Counted from the first letter of the stretch, positions 42,678 to 53,044 are shown. The stretch is 64,000 bases of DNA from Paraplanobispora siamensis (GCF_016863175.1 NZ_BOOJ01000033.1:62001-126000); one strand, 5' to 3'. The notes: a model not told the origin generated them from the sequence alone. A program made the numbers and translations.

Positions 42678-44201
42678 ATGGCCCCACCCGTCCCGATCCT
42701 GCGGATGAGCGGGATCTGCAAAGAGTTCCCCGGCGTCAGGGCGCTGAGCGACGTCGACTTCCGGCTCATGCCGGGAGAGGTGCACGCCCTGATGGGGGAG
42801 AACGGCGCCGGCAAGTCGACCCTGATCAAGGTCCTCACCGGGGTCTACGACATCGACGCCGGAGAGATCACTCTGGACGGCGCGAAGGTCGCCTTCGCCA
42901 ACCCCCTGCAGGCGCAGCAGGCCGGCATCAGCACGGTCTACCAGGAGGTCAACCTCTGCGCGAACCTCTCGGTGGCGGAGAACATCTTCATCGGCCGCGA
43001 GCCGCGCCGCCTGGGCCGGATCCGCTGGCGGGAGATGCGGCGGCGGGCCTCCCAGCTGCTGGGCAGGCTCGACCTCGACATCGACGTGACGGCGCCCCTG
43101 TCGGCCTACTCCCTGGCCGTCCAGCAGATGGTCGCCATCGCCCGCGCCGTCGACATCTCCGCCCGGGTCCTCGTCCTGGACGAGCCGACCTCCAGCCTCG
43201 ACGCCGGCGAGGTCGAGCAGCTGTTCCGGGTGATGCGCCGGCTCAAGGACGAGGGCATCGCGATCCTGTTCGTCTCGCACTTCCTCGACCAGATCTACGA
43301 GATCGCCGACCGCATGACGATCCTGCGCAACGGCAGGCTGGTGGGGGAGTACCTCACCAGCGAGCTCGGCCAGGTCGAACTGGTCGGCAAGATGATCGGC
43401 AAGGAGCTCGAGGACCTGACCGAGCTCGACGAGAAGCCCAAGGAGCTGGAGGCCGTCGAGCGCTCGCAGCCCTTCGTGGAGGCGCGCTCGCTGGGCCGCT
43501 CCGGATCCGTCGAGCCGTTCACGCTCACCATCCACGAGGGCGAGGTGGTCGGCCTGGCCGGGCTGCTCGGCTCGGGCCGCACCGAGGTGGCGCGCCTGCT
43601 GTTCGGGGCCGACCACGCCACCACGGGGGAGGTGTCCGTCGGCGGCACGCCGGTGGCGCTGCGCACCCCCCGGGCCGCCACGGCCCGCGGGATCGCCTTC
43701 TGCTCGGAGAACCGCCGGGCCGAGGGACTGATCCCCGACCTCACCGTCCGGGAGAACATCGTCCTGGCCCTGCAGGCCGCCCGCGGGTGGTCCCGGCCGA
43801 TCCCGCGCCGCCGGCAGGACGAGCTGGTCGACAAGTACATCCAGGCGCTGAGGATCAGCCCCGCCAACCCCGACCAGCTCGTGAAGAACCTCAGCGGCGG
43901 CAACCAGCAGAAGGTGCTGCTGGCCCGCTGGCTCATCGTCGAGCCGCGGCTGCTCATCCTCGACGAGCCCACCCGGGGCATCGACGTCGGGGCCAAGGCC
44001 GAGATCCAGCGCCTGGTCGCCTCCCTGGCCGACGGAGGCATGGCGGTGCTGTTCATCTCCGCCGAGCTGGAGGAGGTGCTGCGCCTCAGCCACAAGGTCG
44101 GCGTCCTGCGCGACCGCCGGCTGGTGGCCGAGCTGCCCAACGACGACGACCTGACCACCGGAGTCCTGATGGAGACCATCGCGAGCGGAGGCCGTACATG
44201 A
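42678..44201 (+). CDS. ytfR: YtfR-like double-domain ABC ATPase
   Basis: The 507-residue ATPase of the CUT2 class has two ABC domains. The first has Walker A GENGAGKST, Q-loop VYQEVNLC and Walker B LVLDEPTSSLD. The second has the degenerate Walker A GLLGSGRTE usual for CUT2 proteins, with signature LSGGNQQKVLLARWL and LLILDEPTRGID. It ends 4 bp into the next gene. It drives furanose uptake together with the two permeases. Confidence 0.92.
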   Translation: MAPPVPILRMSGICKEFPGVRALSDVDFRLMPGEVHALMGENGAGKSTLIKVLTGVYDIDAGEITLDGAKVAFANPLQAQQAGISTVYQEVNLCANLSVAENIFIGREPRRLGRIRWREMRRRASQLLGRLDLDIDVTAPLSAYSLAVQQMVAIARAVDISARVLVLDEPTSSLDAGEVEQLFRVMRRLKDEGIAILFVSHFLDQIYEIADRMTILRNGRLVGEYLTSELGQVELVGKMIGKELEDLTELDEKPKELEAVERSQPFVEARSLGRSGSVEPFTLTIHEGEVVGLAGLLGSGRTEVARLLFGADHATTGEVSVGGTPVALRTPRAATARGIAFCSENRRAEGLIPDLTVRENIVLALQAARGWSRPIPRRRQDELVDKYIQALRISPANPDQLVKNLSGGNQQKVLLARWLIVEPRLLILDEPTRGIDVGAKAEIQRLVASLADGGMAVLFISAELEEVLRLSHKVGVLRDRRLVAELPNDDDLTTGVLMETIASGGRT

Positions 44202-45460
44202 CCGCTCCCACCGGACGTCCGCCCATGACCGGCGCGGACCCCGCCGAGCCCGGGACGGGGGCCGACCCGTCCGTGACCGTGGCCCGGTCCGGCTCATCCG
44301 AGGCGGCTCCCGAGACCGCTGCGACCGACCCGGCTGCCGCGACCGGCACGACCGACACGGCTGCCGCGCCCACCGCGACCGCCGCGGCCCGCCCGGGCCG
44401 TAAGGCGGGCCTGACCGCCGTGATCGGGCACCGGCTGTTCTGGCCCGGCGTCGTGCTGGCTCTGCTGCTGCTGGCCAACGTGCTGTTCACGCCCGGCTTC
44501 CTGTCGATCCAGATGAAGGACGGCCACCTCTACGGCAGCCTCGTCGACATCGCCAGGTTCGGCGCGCCGCTGATCCTGGTCGCGGTCGGCATGACCCTCG
44601 TCATCGCCACCGGCGGCATCGACCTGTCGGTCGGCTCGGTGGTGGCGATCTCCGGAGCGCTGTCCTGCCTGTGGATCAGCGGCCTGGGCGACCAGCAGGA
44701 CGTGGGCGGCGTGCTCGTCGCCGTCGGCCTGGCGCTGGGCCTGTCGCTGGTGCTGGGCCTGTGGAACGGCTTCCTGGTGGCGGGCTTCGGGATCCAGCCG
44801 ATCATCGCCACGCTGATCCTCATGGTGGCCGGCCGCGGCCTCGCCCAGCTGATCACCGACGGTCAGATCATCACGATCAACAGCAGCCCCTACAAGCTCA
44901 TCGGCGGCGGCTACTGGCTCACCCTGCCGTTCGGCATCATCGTCGTGGCGGCCGTCCTGGCGATCACCGCGTTCCTCACCCGCCGGCTGGCCCTGGGCCT
45001 GCTCATCGAGTCCGTCGGCGGCAACGCGACCGCCAGCCGGCTGGCGGGCATCAGGTCCCGCGGACTGATCATCACGGTCTACGCGTTCTGCGCGCTGTGC
45101 GCCGGCATCGCCGGTCTGATGATCAGCTCGAACGTCTCCAGCGCCGACGGCAACAACGCGGGCCTGTGGATCGAGCTCGACGCCATCCTCGCCGTGGTGA
45201 TCGGCGGCACCTCCCTCGTCGGCGGCCGCTTCTCCCTCGGCGGCACCGTGCTCGGCGCGCTCGTCATCCAGACGCTGACCACCACGATCTACTCCGTCGG
45301 CATCCCGCCGGAGACCACGCTGCTGTTCAAGGCGCTCGTGGTGACCGTCGTGTGCCTCCTGCAGTCCCCCGCCTTCCGCGAGAAGGTCTTCCACCGCCGC
45401 GGCCGGCGCCCGGGCGCGTCGCCGACGAGCGCCGATCCGAAGGTGAAGGTGCCGGCATGA
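44198..45460 (+). CDS. ytfT: YtfT-like furanose ABC permease
   Basis: The 420-residue permease has a Thr/Ala-rich cytoplasmic lead of about 75 residues, then the CUT2 membrane core with LVIATGGIDLSVGSVVAISG, FGIQPIIATLILMVAGRGLA and LAVVIGGTSLVGGRFSLGGT. ATG overlaps the ATPase stop. Two non-identical permeases in series (this and the next gene) are the hallmark of the YtfQRT-YjfF system. Confidence 0.92.
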   Translation: MTAPTGRPPMTGADPAEPGTGADPSVTVARSGSSEAAPETAATDPAAATGTTDTAAAPTATAAARPGRKAGLTAVIGHRLFWPGVVLALLLLANVLFTPGFLSIQMKDGHLYGSLVDIARFGAPLILVAVGMTLVIATGGIDLSVGSVVAISGALSCLWISGLGDQQDVGGVLVAVGLALGLSLVLGLWNGFLVAGFGIQPIIATLILMVAGRGLAQLITDGQIITINSSPYKLIGGGYWLTLPFGIIVVAAVLAITAFLTRRLALGLLIESVGGNATASRLAGIRSRGLIITVYAFCALCAGIAGLMISSNVSSADGNNAGLWIELDAILAVVIGGTSLVGGRFSLGGTVLGALVIQTLTTTIYSVGIPPETTLLFKALVVTVVCLLQSPAFREKVFHRRGRRPGASPTSADPKVKVPA

Positions 45461-46518
45461 GTTCGGACGTCGCGACCTCCGGCCCCTCCGGTTCCTCCGG
45501 CTCCTCGGGCTCCTCCGGCCCCAAGGGGAGCGCCACGGGCCGTCCGTCCCGCGCCGCGGTGCTGCGCGGCAGGGAGAGGTACATCCCCGTCATGGCGACG
45601 GGCGCCCTGCTGCTGGCCATGTTCGTGGTCGGCGGGATGCGCTACGAGGCCTTCGCCTCGGGGCAGATCGTGCTCAACGTCTTCATCGACAACGCCTTCC
45701 TGCTCGTCGTCGCGATCGGCATGACCTTCGTGATCCTCACCGGCGGCATCGACCTGTCGGTCGGCTCGGTGGTCGCGCTGTCCACGATGATCTCGGCGAG
45801 CCTGGTGACGGGTCAGGGCTGGCCGCCGCTGGTGGTGATCCCGCTGGTCCTGCTCATCGGCGCGGCGCTCGGCTTCGCGATGGGCAGCATCATCCACTAC
45901 TTCGACATCCAGCCGTTCATCGTCACGCTGGCCGGGATGTTCCTGGCGCGGGGCCTGTGCTACACGATCGGCACCGACTCGATCCCGATCACCGACGAGA
46001 CCTACACCGCCATCGCCCAGACGCGGATCGACCTGTCGGCCGAGATGTTCATCTCGCCCAGCGTCCTCATCGCCCTGGCGGTGGTCGTGGTCGCCACCTA
46101 CGTGCTGCACTACACCCGTCTGGGCCGCAACGTCTACGCGGTCGGCGGGAACGAGCAGTCCGCGATGCTGATGGGCCTGCCCGTGGCCCGTACGAAGATC
46201 GCGGTCTACACGATCAGCGGCTTCTGCTCCGCGCTCGGCGGTGTGCTGCTGTCGTTCTACATGCTCTCCGGGTACGGCCTGCACGCGGTCGGCATGGAGC
46301 TGGACGCGATCGCGGCGGTGGTCATCGGCGGCACGCTGCTGACCGGCGGATCGGGTTACGTGCTGGGAACCGTGCTGGGCGTCCTCGTCCTCGGCCTGAT
46401 CCAGACGATCATCAGCTTCGAGGGCACCCTGAGCTCCTGGTGGACGAAGATCTTCATCGGCATGCTGCTGTTCGTCTTCATCCTGCTCCAGCGCCTCATC
46501 ACGGCCCGGCGCTCGTAA
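45457..46518 (+). CDS. yjfF: YjfF-like furanose ABC permease
   Basis: The 353-residue permease starts with a Ser/Gly-rich lead (repeated GSSGSS) and has FVILTGGIDLSVGSVVALST, FDIQPFIVTLAGMFLARGLC, VGGNEQSAMLMGLPVARTKI and AAVVIGGTLLTGGSGYVLGT. It overlaps the preceding gene by 4 bp and is followed after 44 bp by araB. Confidence 0.92.
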   Translation: MSSDVATSGPSGSSGSSGSSGPKGSATGRPSRAAVLRGRERYIPVMATGALLLAMFVVGGMRYEAFASGQIVLNVFIDNAFLLVVAIGMTFVILTGGIDLSVGSVVALSTMISASLVTGQGWPPLVVIPLVLLIGAALGFAMGSIIHYFDIQPFIVTLAGMFLARGLCYTIGTDSIPITDETYTAIAQTRIDLSAEMFISPSVLIALAVVVVATYVLHYTRLGRNVYAVGGNEQSAMLMGLPVARTKIAVYTISGFCSALGGVLLSFYMLSGYGLHAVGMELDAIAAVVIGGTLLTGGSGYVLGTVLGVLVLGLIQTIISFEGTLSSWWTKIFIGMLLFVFILLQRLITARRS

Positions 46519-46561
46519 CGCCGGGCCGCGCCCCCATGGACCCCTCTGACCCTGGAGAAAT

Positions 46562-46575
46562 TGTGAGCGCTAACA
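46562..46575. promoter_or_regulatory. LacI-type operator O4 covering the araB start codon
   Basis: TGTGAGCGCTAACA includes the GTG start (46563) and codons 2-5 of araB. It is the exact reverse complement of O3. Binding would block transcription through this point or a promoter just upstream. Confidence 0.65.
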
Positions 46576-48236
46576 ACGACAGCTACGTCGTCGGCGTCGA
46601 CTTCGGCACGCTGTCCGGCCGCGCCGTCGTGGTGCGGGTCTCCGACGGCGCGGAGGTGGGCAGCGCCGTGCACGAGTACGCCCACCGCGTGATCGAGGAC
46701 CGGCTGCCCGGCACGGACGTGAGGCTGGGCCCGGACTGGGCGCTGCAGTCGCCCGAGGACTGGCGCGAGGTGCTGCGCACCGCGGTCCCCGAGGCGGTGG
46801 CGGTCTCCGGCGTCTCCCCGTCGCAGGTCATCGGCATCGGCACCGACTTCACGGCCTGCACGGTGCTGCCGGCCACCGCCGGCGGAACCCCGCTGTGCGA
46901 GGTCGAGGGGCTGGCCGCCCGGCCGCACGCCTGGCCCAAGCTCTGGAAGCACCACTCCGCCCAGCCGCACGCCGACCGGATCAACGCCCTGGCGGCCGCG
47001 CGCGGCGAGTCCTGGCTGGCGCGCTACGGCGGCAAGATCTCCTCCGAGTGGGAGTTCGCCAAGGCGCTGCAGGTGCTGGAGGAGGACCCGGAGGTCTACG
47101 ACCTGGCCGAGCGCTGGATCGAGGCCGCCGACTGGATCATCTGGCAGCTGGCCGGGGTGGAGACCCGCAACATCTGCACCGCCGGATACAAGGGGATCTA
47201 CCAGGACGGGGACTATCCCTCCGAGGACTTCCTGGCCGAGCTCAATCCCGCCTTCGCCGGTTTCACCGGCAAGCTCGGCCGGGAACTGGCTCCACTCGGC
47301 GGCCTGGCGGGCCGCCTGACGGCCGAGGCCGCCGAGTGGACCAAGCTGCCCGAGGGCATCGCCGTCGCGGTGGGCAACGTCGACGCCCACGTCACGGCCG
47401 CCGCCGCCGACGCCGTGCGGCCCGGCCAGATGGTCGCCATCATGGGCACCTCCACCTGCCACGTCATGTCGTCCGACTCCCTGGCCGAGGTGCCGGGCAT
47501 GTGCGGCGTGGTGCGCGACGGGATCGTGCCGGGCCTGTGGGGCTACGAGGCCGGCCAGTCCGGCGTCGGCGACATCTTCGGCTGGTTCGTCGAGACCTGC
47601 GTGCCCGGCTCCTACGAACGCGAGGCCGAGCGGCTGGGCCGTACCGTGCACGAGCACCTCACCGAGCTGGCCGCCGCGCAGAAGGTCGGCGAGCACGGCC
47701 TGGTGGCGCTGGACTGGCACAACGGCAACCGGTCGGTCCTGGTCGACCACGACCTGTCCGCGGTGATCGTCGGCCAGACGCTCGCGACCCGCCCCGAGCA
47801 CACCTACCGGGCGCTCATCGAGGCCACCGCCTTCGGCGCCCGCATGATCGTCGAGACGTTCGAGGACTCCGGCGTGCCGGTGGAGGAGTTCGTCGCCGCC
47901 GGCGGCCTGCTGAAGAACCGCTTCCTCATGCAGGTCTACGCCGACGTGCTGGGCCGGCCCATCTCGGTGATCGGCTCGGACCAGGGCCCGGCGCTCGGCT
48001 CGGCGATCCACGCGGCCGTCGCCGCCGGGGCCTACCCGGGCATCGAGGAGGCCGCCGCGGCCATGGGCAAGCGCACCGAGGCCGCCTACGTGCCCGACGC
48101 CGGGCGCGCCGACGCCTACGACCGGCTGTACGCCGAGTACTGCCACCTGCACGACCATTTCGGACGAGGAGAGCACCCCCATGGCAACGACGTTCTGCAC
48201 CGCCTGCGCGCCCTGCGGAACGAGGTGAGCGCGTGA
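46563..48236 (+). CDS. araB: ribulokinase
   Basis: AraB phosphorylates L-ribulose in L-arabinose catabolism. The 557-residue FGGY kinase has [16 protein letters not shown] at the start, [55 protein letters not shown] and [21 protein letters not shown]. The start GTG follows GGAGAAATT. The first codons are constrained by the overlapping operator. Its stop overlaps the araD start (GTGA). Confidence 0.95.
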   Translation: MSANNDSYVVGVDFGTLSGRAVVVRVSDGAEVGSAVHEYAHRVIEDRLPGTDVRLGPDWALQSPEDWREVLRTAVPEAVAVSGVSPSQVIGIGTDFTACTVLPATAGGTPLCEVEGLAARPHAWPKLWKHHSAQPHADRINALAAARGESWLARYGGKISSEWEFAKALQVLEEDPEVYDLAERWIEAADWIIWQLAGVETRNICTAGYKGIYQDGDYPSEDFLAELNPAFAGFTGKLGRELAPLGGLAGRLTAEAAEWTKLPEGIAVAVGNVDAHVTAAAADAVRPGQMVAIMGTSTCHVMSSDSLAEVPGMCGVVRDGIVPGLWGYEAGQSGVGDIFGWFVETCVPGSYEREAERLGRTVHEHLTELAAAQKVGEHGLVALDWHNGNRSVLVDHDLSAVIVGQTLATRPEHTYRALIEATAFGARMIVETFEDSGVPVEEFVAAGGLLKNRFLMQVYADVLGRPISVIGSDQGPALGSAIHAAVAAGAYPGIEEAAAAMGKRTEAAYVPDAGRADAYDRLYAEYCHLHDHFGRGEHPHGNDVLHRLRALRNEVSA

Positions 48237-48901
48237 ACTCCCTGGTGCGAGAGCTCAAGGAGACCGTCTGCGCCCTCCACGACGAGCTGGTCCGCTACAA
48301 CCTCGTCGCCTGGACCGCGGGCAACGTCTCGGGCCGGGTGCCGGGGGAGGACCTGTTCGTCATCAAGCCGAGCGGCGTCTCCTACGACGACCTGACCCCG
48401 GAGTCGATCGTCGTGTGCGACCTCGACGGCAACCTCGTCGAGGGAGAGCTGTCCCCATCCAGCGACACCGCCGCCCACGCCTACGTCTACCGGGCCATGC
48501 CGCACGTCGGCGGCGTCGTGCACACGCACTCGACCTACGCCTCGGCCTGGGCGGCGCGCGGCGAGGCGATCCCGTGCGTGCTCACCGCGATGGCCGACGA
48601 GTTCGGCGGCGAGATCCCGGTCGGGCCGTTCGCGCTGATCGGCGGCGACGACATCGGCAAGGGCATCGTGGCCACCCTGGAGGGGCGCCGCTCCCCGGCG
48701 GTCCTGATGCGCAACCACGGGGTCTTCACCATCGGGGCCTCGGCCAAGGCGGCGGTCAAGGCCGCCGTGATGTGCGAGGACGTCGCCCGGACGGTGCACG
48801 TCGCCCGGCAGCTGGGCGAGCCGCTGCCCATCCCGCAGGGGGACATCGACAGCCTGTACGACCGTTACCAGAATGTCTATGGACAGAGGAGTCCGCGTTG
48901 A
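48233..48901 (+). CDS. araD: L-ribulose-5-phosphate 4-epimerase
   Basis: The 222-residue class II aldolase-fold enzyme epimerises L-ribulose 5-phosphate to D-xylulose 5-phosphate. It has [19 protein letters not shown], the zinc-binding [16 protein letters not shown] and [17 protein letters not shown] start overlaps the araB stop; the stop overlaps the araA start (TTGA). Confidence 0.94.
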   Translation: MNSLVRELKETVCALHDELVRYNLVAWTAGNVSGRVPGEDLFVIKPSGVSYDDLTPESIVVCDLDGNLVEGELSPSSDTAAHAYVYRAMPHVGGVVHTHSTYASAWAARGEAIPCVLTAMADEFGGEIPVGPFALIGGDDIGKGIVATLEGRRSPAVLMRNHGVFTIGASAKAAVKAAVMCEDVARTVHVARQLGEPLPIPQGDIDSLYDRYQNVYGQRSPR

Positions 48902-50394
48902 CCCGACACGAGCGTGAGATCTGGTTCCTCACCGGCAGCCAGGGACTGTACGGCGAGGCCACGCTGCGGCAGGTGGCCGAGCAGTCCCGGCAGATCGCGG
49001 AGGCTCTGGACGAGGCCCTGCCGTTCACCGTGGTGTGGAAGCCGGTGCTCACCGACGCCGAGGCGATCCGGCGGATGTGCCTGGAGGCCAACGCCTCGGA
49101 CGCGTGCGTCGGGGTGGTCGCCTGGATGCACACCTTCTCCCCGGCCAAGATGTGGATCGCCGGCCTGGACGCGTTGCGCACCCCGCTGCTGCACCTGCAC
49201 ACCCAGGCCAACATGGAGTTGCCGTGGGACTCCATCGACATGGACTTCATGAACCTGAACCAGGCCGCCCACGGCGACCGCGAGTTCGGCTACATCCAGG
49301 CCCGGCTCGGCGTGCCCCGCAAGACCGTCGCCGGGCACGTGAGCGACCCGTCGGTCGCCGAGCGGATCGGGGCCTGGGCCCGGGCCGCGGCCGGGCGCGC
49401 CGAGGTGGGCTCGCTCAAGCTGGCCAGGTTCGGCGACAACATGCGCGACGTGGCCGTCACCGAGGGCGACAAGGTGGAGGCCCAGCGGCGCTTCGGGGTC
49501 TCGGTCAACACCTACGGGGTCAACGACCTGGTGGCCGCGGTCGATGCCGCCTCCGACGCCGAGGTGGACACGCTCACCGCGGAGTACGAGGACCTCTACA
49601 AGATGGCCCCCGAGCTGCGCTCCGGCGGCGACCGGCACGACTCCCTGCGCTACGCCGCCCGGATCGAGCTCGGCCTGCGCGGCTTCCTGGAGAGCGGCGG
49701 CTTCAAGGCGTTCACCACGAACTTCGAGGACCTCGGCGGCCTGCGCCAGCTGCCCGGCCTGGCCGTGCAGCGGCTGATGGCCGACGGGTACGGCTTCGGC
49801 GGCGAGGGCGACTGGAAGACCTCGGTGCTGCTGCGCACGCTGAAGGTGATGTCCGCCGGACTGGACGGCGGCACGTCGTTCATGGAGGACTACACCTACC
49901 ACCTCGTGCCGGGCCAGGAGCTCATCCTCGGCGCGCACATGCTGGAGGTCTGCCCGACCATCGCCGCGAACACGCCGTCGTGCGAGATCCACCCGCTGAG
50001 CATCGGCGGCCGTGAGGACCCGGTCCGGCTGGTCTTCGACGCCCAGCCCGGTCCCGCGGTGGTGGTGGGCCTGGCGGACATGGGCGAGCGCTTCCGGCTG
50101 GTCGCCAACGAGATCGACGTGGTCGCCCCCGCCGAGCCGCTGCCCCGCCTGCCGGTGGCCCGCGCCGTGTGGCGCCCCCGGCCGGACCTGCGCACCTCGG
50201 CCGAGGCCTGGCTGACGGCCGGCGCCCCGCACCACACCGTGCTTTCGTCCGCGGTCGGCACCGAGGAGCTCGCCGACTTCGCCGACATGCTCGGCGTCGA
50301 GCTGCTGGTCATCGACGCCGGGACCACCACCCGCCAGTTCACCAAGGAGATCCGCTGGAACCAGGCCTACTACCGCCTGGCCCAGGGGTTCTGA
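48898..50394 (+). CDS. araA: L-arabinose isomerase
   Basis: AraA converts L-arabinose to L-ribulose. The 498-residue protein has the N-terminal [12 protein letters not shown] and the metal-site segments [54 protein letters not shown] and PHHTVLSSA. The start is TTG 48898 with AGAGGAG upstream. The order araB-araD-araA is like that in several actinobacteria. Confidence 0.95.
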   Translation: MTRHEREIWFLTGSQGLYGEATLRQVAEQSRQIAEALDEALPFTVVWKPVLTDAEAIRRMCLEANASDACVGVVAWMHTFSPAKMWIAGLDALRTPLLHLHTQANMELPWDSIDMDFMNLNQAAHGDREFGYIQARLGVPRKTVAGHVSDPSVAERIGAWARAAAGRAEVGSLKLARFGDNMRDVAVTEGDKVEAQRRFGVSVNTYGVNDLVAAVDAASDAEVDTLTAEYEDLYKMAPELRSGGDRHDSLRYAARIELGLRGFLESGGFKAFTTNFEDLGGLRQLPGLAVQRLMADGYGFGGEGDWKTSVLLRTLKVMSAGLDGGTSFMEDYTYHLVPGQELILGAHMLEVCPTIAANTPSCEIHPLSIGGREDPVRLVFDAQPGPAVVVGLADMGERFRLVANEIDVVAPAEPLPRLPVARAVWRPRPDLRTSAEAWLTAGAPHHTVLSSAVGTEELADFADMLGVELLVIDAGTTTRQFTKEIRWNQAYYRLAQGF

Positions 50395-50422
50395 GGGCCT
50401 GTCCGGTTCTGAGGGCCTGTCC
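50387..50422 (+). repeat. 18-bp tandem duplication over the araA stop codon
   Basis: GGTTCTGAGGGCCTGTCC occurs at 50387-50404 and exactly again at 50405-50422. The unit includes the last codon (TTC) and the TGA stop of araA. Confidence 0.9.
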
Positions 50423-50683
50423 TGATCGGAGGAGCGGGTCCTGAAGGGGGGGCGGGTACGGCGGTGCGCGCCGGGCGGGCCGTAGTGGGCCGGGCTGCCA
50501 CCCGCGGGGCGCTGGGCCAGTGATGGGGCGTCCCCGGTGGGTCGGGTGCCGCCCGCCCGTGGGGCGCGTCCGTGGTGGGCCGGGTGTCGCCCGCCCGGGC
50601 TGCGCCGTACGGCGGCCGGGCGAATGAGCCTGACGTCCCGTCGGGGGGTCAGTGATCACTTGTGGGCTGTGATCGAGGATGGT

Positions 50684-50715
50684 CCCCGGGACTCGGCGTT
50701 CGTCGAGTCCCGGGG
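50684..50715. terminator. hairpin, possible terminator
   Basis: CCCCGGGACTCG and CGAGTCCCGGGG form a perfect 12-bp stem with an 8-nt loop. It is 290 bp past araA and the first strong hairpin seen after the operon, so it is a candidate terminator despite the distance. No T-run follows, as is usual in actinobacteria. Confidence 0.55.
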
Positions 50716-50758
50716 TAGTCGGTGCCCTGGGAGTGTGGGCAGGTGCGGTTGTTGTGAG

Positions 50759-50998
50759 GCGCAGCCGGGTGGGCGACACGCGGCCGGCCACGGACGTGGC
50801 TCACGGGTGGGCGACACCGGGCTCACCGCGGACGGGCCCGCCGCCTGAATCCGACCCCTCGCCAGCAGATTCGCCAGCCGTTACCCGCCGCCGTACCCGC
50901 CTGCCTCTCCATGACGCCCTCACCCGGCTGCCCTGCGGCGCAGCCGGGGTGGGCGACACGCGGCCGGCCACGGACGTGCCCCACGGGTGGGCGATACC
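50759..50998. repeat. dispersed 60-bp direct repeat in gene-free region
   Basis: GCGCAGCCGGGTGGGCGACA and the following 40 bases (CGCGGCCGGCCACGGACGTG core) occur from 50759 and again from 50938, nearly identical. Further shorter GGGTGGGC copies lie between. The whole interval 50423-51084 contains no convincing gene; short frames there follow the repeats. Confidence 0.7.
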
Positions 50999-51084
50999 CG
51001 TCCCGCCATGGACGCGCCCACCACCTGGACGGATGTGCCCTACGGGCAGGATCACCACCCGATACTCGTCGCCGTACCCGTCCT

Positions 51085-51948
51085 TCAGCCGCAGCCCCTG
51101 ACGGCCGCCTCGATCCCGTCCAGCAGGACGGTGAGGCCGACCGTGAACGTACGGTCCATCTGCCGCTCCAGGTACGGCACCGCGTCGTCCCCGGGCGGGT
51201 CCTGTACGGCGCCGTCCCCGTGTCCCGCCGCCGTCTCCCCGGCGAGCCGGGCCGACATGGGGAAGCGTTCGGCGAAGTCGGGCGCCAGCTCACTCAGCAG
51301 GGCCGAGCGGCCGGCCCACCACTCCTGGTCGGACACGCCGGTCGCCGCCGCGGCGAGCCGTGCCTCGGCCACGGTCTGCGCCGTCCCGCGGACGAAGTGG
51401 AACAGCGCGGTCACCGTCCCGCGCAGCGTCCCGGCGTCGAGGCCGGCGCCGTACAGGATGCCCACCAGCTGCTCCATGACGGCCTGCTCGTTGGGGCCGA
51501 GGACAGGGCGCGCGTAGGACACCTGCACCACCCACGGGTGCCGCAGATAGAGCGACCACAGTTCCCGGGCCCACGCCGTCACCGCCTCCCGCCATCCTCC
51601 GTCCGGGCCCCCGTCCGGGCCCCCGCCCAAGTCTCCACCTGAGCCGCCCAGGTTCCGGGCGGGCGGCATCTCGGCGTGCACCCGGTCGTACATCAGGTCC
51701 AGCAGTTCCGCCTTGCCGGGCACGTAGGTGTACAGGGCCATGGAGGAGCGCCCGAGCCGCTGGGCCACGGTGCGCATCGACAGCCCCGCCAGGGTGTCGG
51801 CGTCGGCCACCGCGATGCCCGCCTCCACGATCGCCTCGACGCTCAGCGTGGGCTTGGGCCCCGGCGACGAGCCCGTGGCCTGGGCCCGGGGCGCCCACAG
51901 CAGGGCCATCGACCGGCCCGCGTCTCCCTGGCCGGCGAAGATGCTCAC
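51085..51948 (-). CDS. TetR-family regulator with TetR_C_1-like domain
   Basis: The 287-residue protein has about 30 leading residues, then an HTH (SVEAIVEAGIAVADADTLAG, SMRTVAQRLGRSSMALYTYV) typical of TetR proteins in the tetracycline-repressor-like C-terminal class. A Gly/Asp/Pro repeat (GGPDGGPDGG) lies near residue 110. GTG 51948 follows AAGGAG. It is divergent from the hydrolase gene at 52043 with an operator-like dyad between and probably represses it. Confidence 0.87.
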   Translation of the reverse strand: MSIFAGQGDAGRSMALLWAPRAQATGSSPGPKPTLSVEAIVEAGIAVADADTLAGLSMRTVAQRLGRSSMALYTYVPGKAELLDLMYDRVHAEMPPARNLGGSGGDLGGGPDGGPDGGWREAVTAWARELWSLYLRHPWVVQVSYARPVLGPNEQAVMEQLVGILYGAGLDAGTLRGTVTALFHFVRGTAQTVAEARLAAAATGVSDQEWWAGRSALLSELAPDFAERFPMSARLAGETAAGHGDGAVQDPPGDDAVPYLERQMDRTFTVGLTVLLDGIEAAVRGCG

Positions 51949-51970
51949 CGTCGAACTCCTTATGGCGTAA

Positions 51971-52007
51971 GGTATTATCGTATCGATCTACAGCATACGG
52001 GATTACC
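51971..52007. promoter_or_regulatory. imperfect dyad between TetR and hydrolase genes
   Basis: GGTATTATCGTAT (51971-51983) and ATACGGGATTACC (51995-52007) are inverted arms with three mismatches and an 11-bp spacer. Its AT content is well above surroundings and its position suits a TetR operator/promoter. Confidence 0.5.
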
Positions 52008-52042
52008 GTCGTCATCCGATGGACCGGAGGTGGAGGCATCCG

Positions 52043-53044
52043 ATGGGCGAAGCGAAGCTGACCGAAGCGAAACTGCACGACGGAAGCGGCATCGAGGTGG
52101 AGTCGTACGGCACCGGCCCCGTCGTGCTGCTGCCGGTGAACCCGCGCCCCGCCGAGGGGGCCAAGGCCGACGAGCTGCGCCGGTGGGGGATGGACCCCGC
52201 CCTGGGCCGTTCCCTCATCGACGGGCTCGCCGACGCGTTCCGGGTGGTCGCCTTCGACTACGAGGGCCACGTCCTGGCCAATCCCAAGCCGGACAGCCTG
52301 ACCCCGCAGGCCATCGCCGACGACATCCTCGCCGTGGCCGACGCGGTCGGCGCCGACCGGTTCGCCTACTACGGATACTCGTGGCTGGCCTTGAGCGGGC
52401 TGCAGCTGGCGATCCGCACCGACCGCCTGTCGGCGCTGGTCATGGGCGGATTCCCGCCGATCGACGGGCCGTACGCGCAGATGCTGCGGGTCACCGAGGC
52501 GACCCACGAACTGGCGGTCTCCCCGTCCGGGACTGAAGCCCCCGGCGCCGACGCGTCCGGGACTGAAGCGGCCGGCACCGACGCGTCCGGCACCGGCACG
52601 GCCGGGACCGAGGCGCCCGACGCTGACGCCTCCGCCGCCGCAGCCGGCACCTCCGGATGGACGGCACAGGACACGCAGGCTCCGCAGAGCACGGACGACT
52701 ACGACTGGTCGGCCTCGGAGATGACGATGACCGAGCCGCAGACCCGGCAGTTCGTCACGCTGTACCGGGCGCTCCGGGGGTTCGACGACCGGGCCGTCCA
52801 GGAGCGGCTCACCTGCCCGCGCCTGTGCTTCGCCGGGTCGGCCGACACGATCACCTACGACGAGCGCTGGGGCGGCGTGGTGGTGGACATCGCCGGTCCG
52901 TTCGCCGGGCAGCGCGCGGAGCTGGAGTCCCTCGGCTGGGAGGTGCGGGTGCTGGACGGCCTCGACCACACGCAGGCCATGCAGCCCGGGCACGTCCTGC
53001 CCGTCCTGCGTCCCTGGCTCGATTCCGCGCTGGCCGGCCGCTGA
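52043..53044 (+). CDS. alpha/beta hydrolase with low-complexity insertion
   Basis: The 333-residue protein has an alpha/beta-hydrolase core: FRVVAFDYEGHV, nucleophile elbow YYGYSWLALSG (Ser in GYSWL), LCFAGSADTITYDE with the acid, and the final GLDHTQAM with His. Between about 165 and 210 is an Ala/Thr/Gly/Asp insertion built of repeats such as GTEAPGADAS. GGAGG precedes ATG 52043. The divergent TetR gene probably controls it. Substrate is unknown. Confidence 0.83.
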   Translation: MGEAKLTEAKLHDGSGIEVESYGTGPVVLLPVNPRPAEGAKADELRRWGMDPALGRSLIDGLADAFRVVAFDYEGHVLANPKPDSLTPQAIADDILAVADAVGADRFAYYGYSWLALSGLQLAIRTDRLSALVMGGFPPIDGPYAQMLRVTEATHELAVSPSGTEAPGADASGTEAAGTDASGTGTAGTEAPDADASAAAAGTSGWTAQDTQAPQSTDDYDWSASEMTMTEPQTRQFVTLYRALRGFDDRAVQERLTCPRLCFAGSADTITYDERWGGVVVDIAGPFAGQRAELESLGWEVRVLDGLDHTQAMQPGHVLPVLRPWLDSALAGR

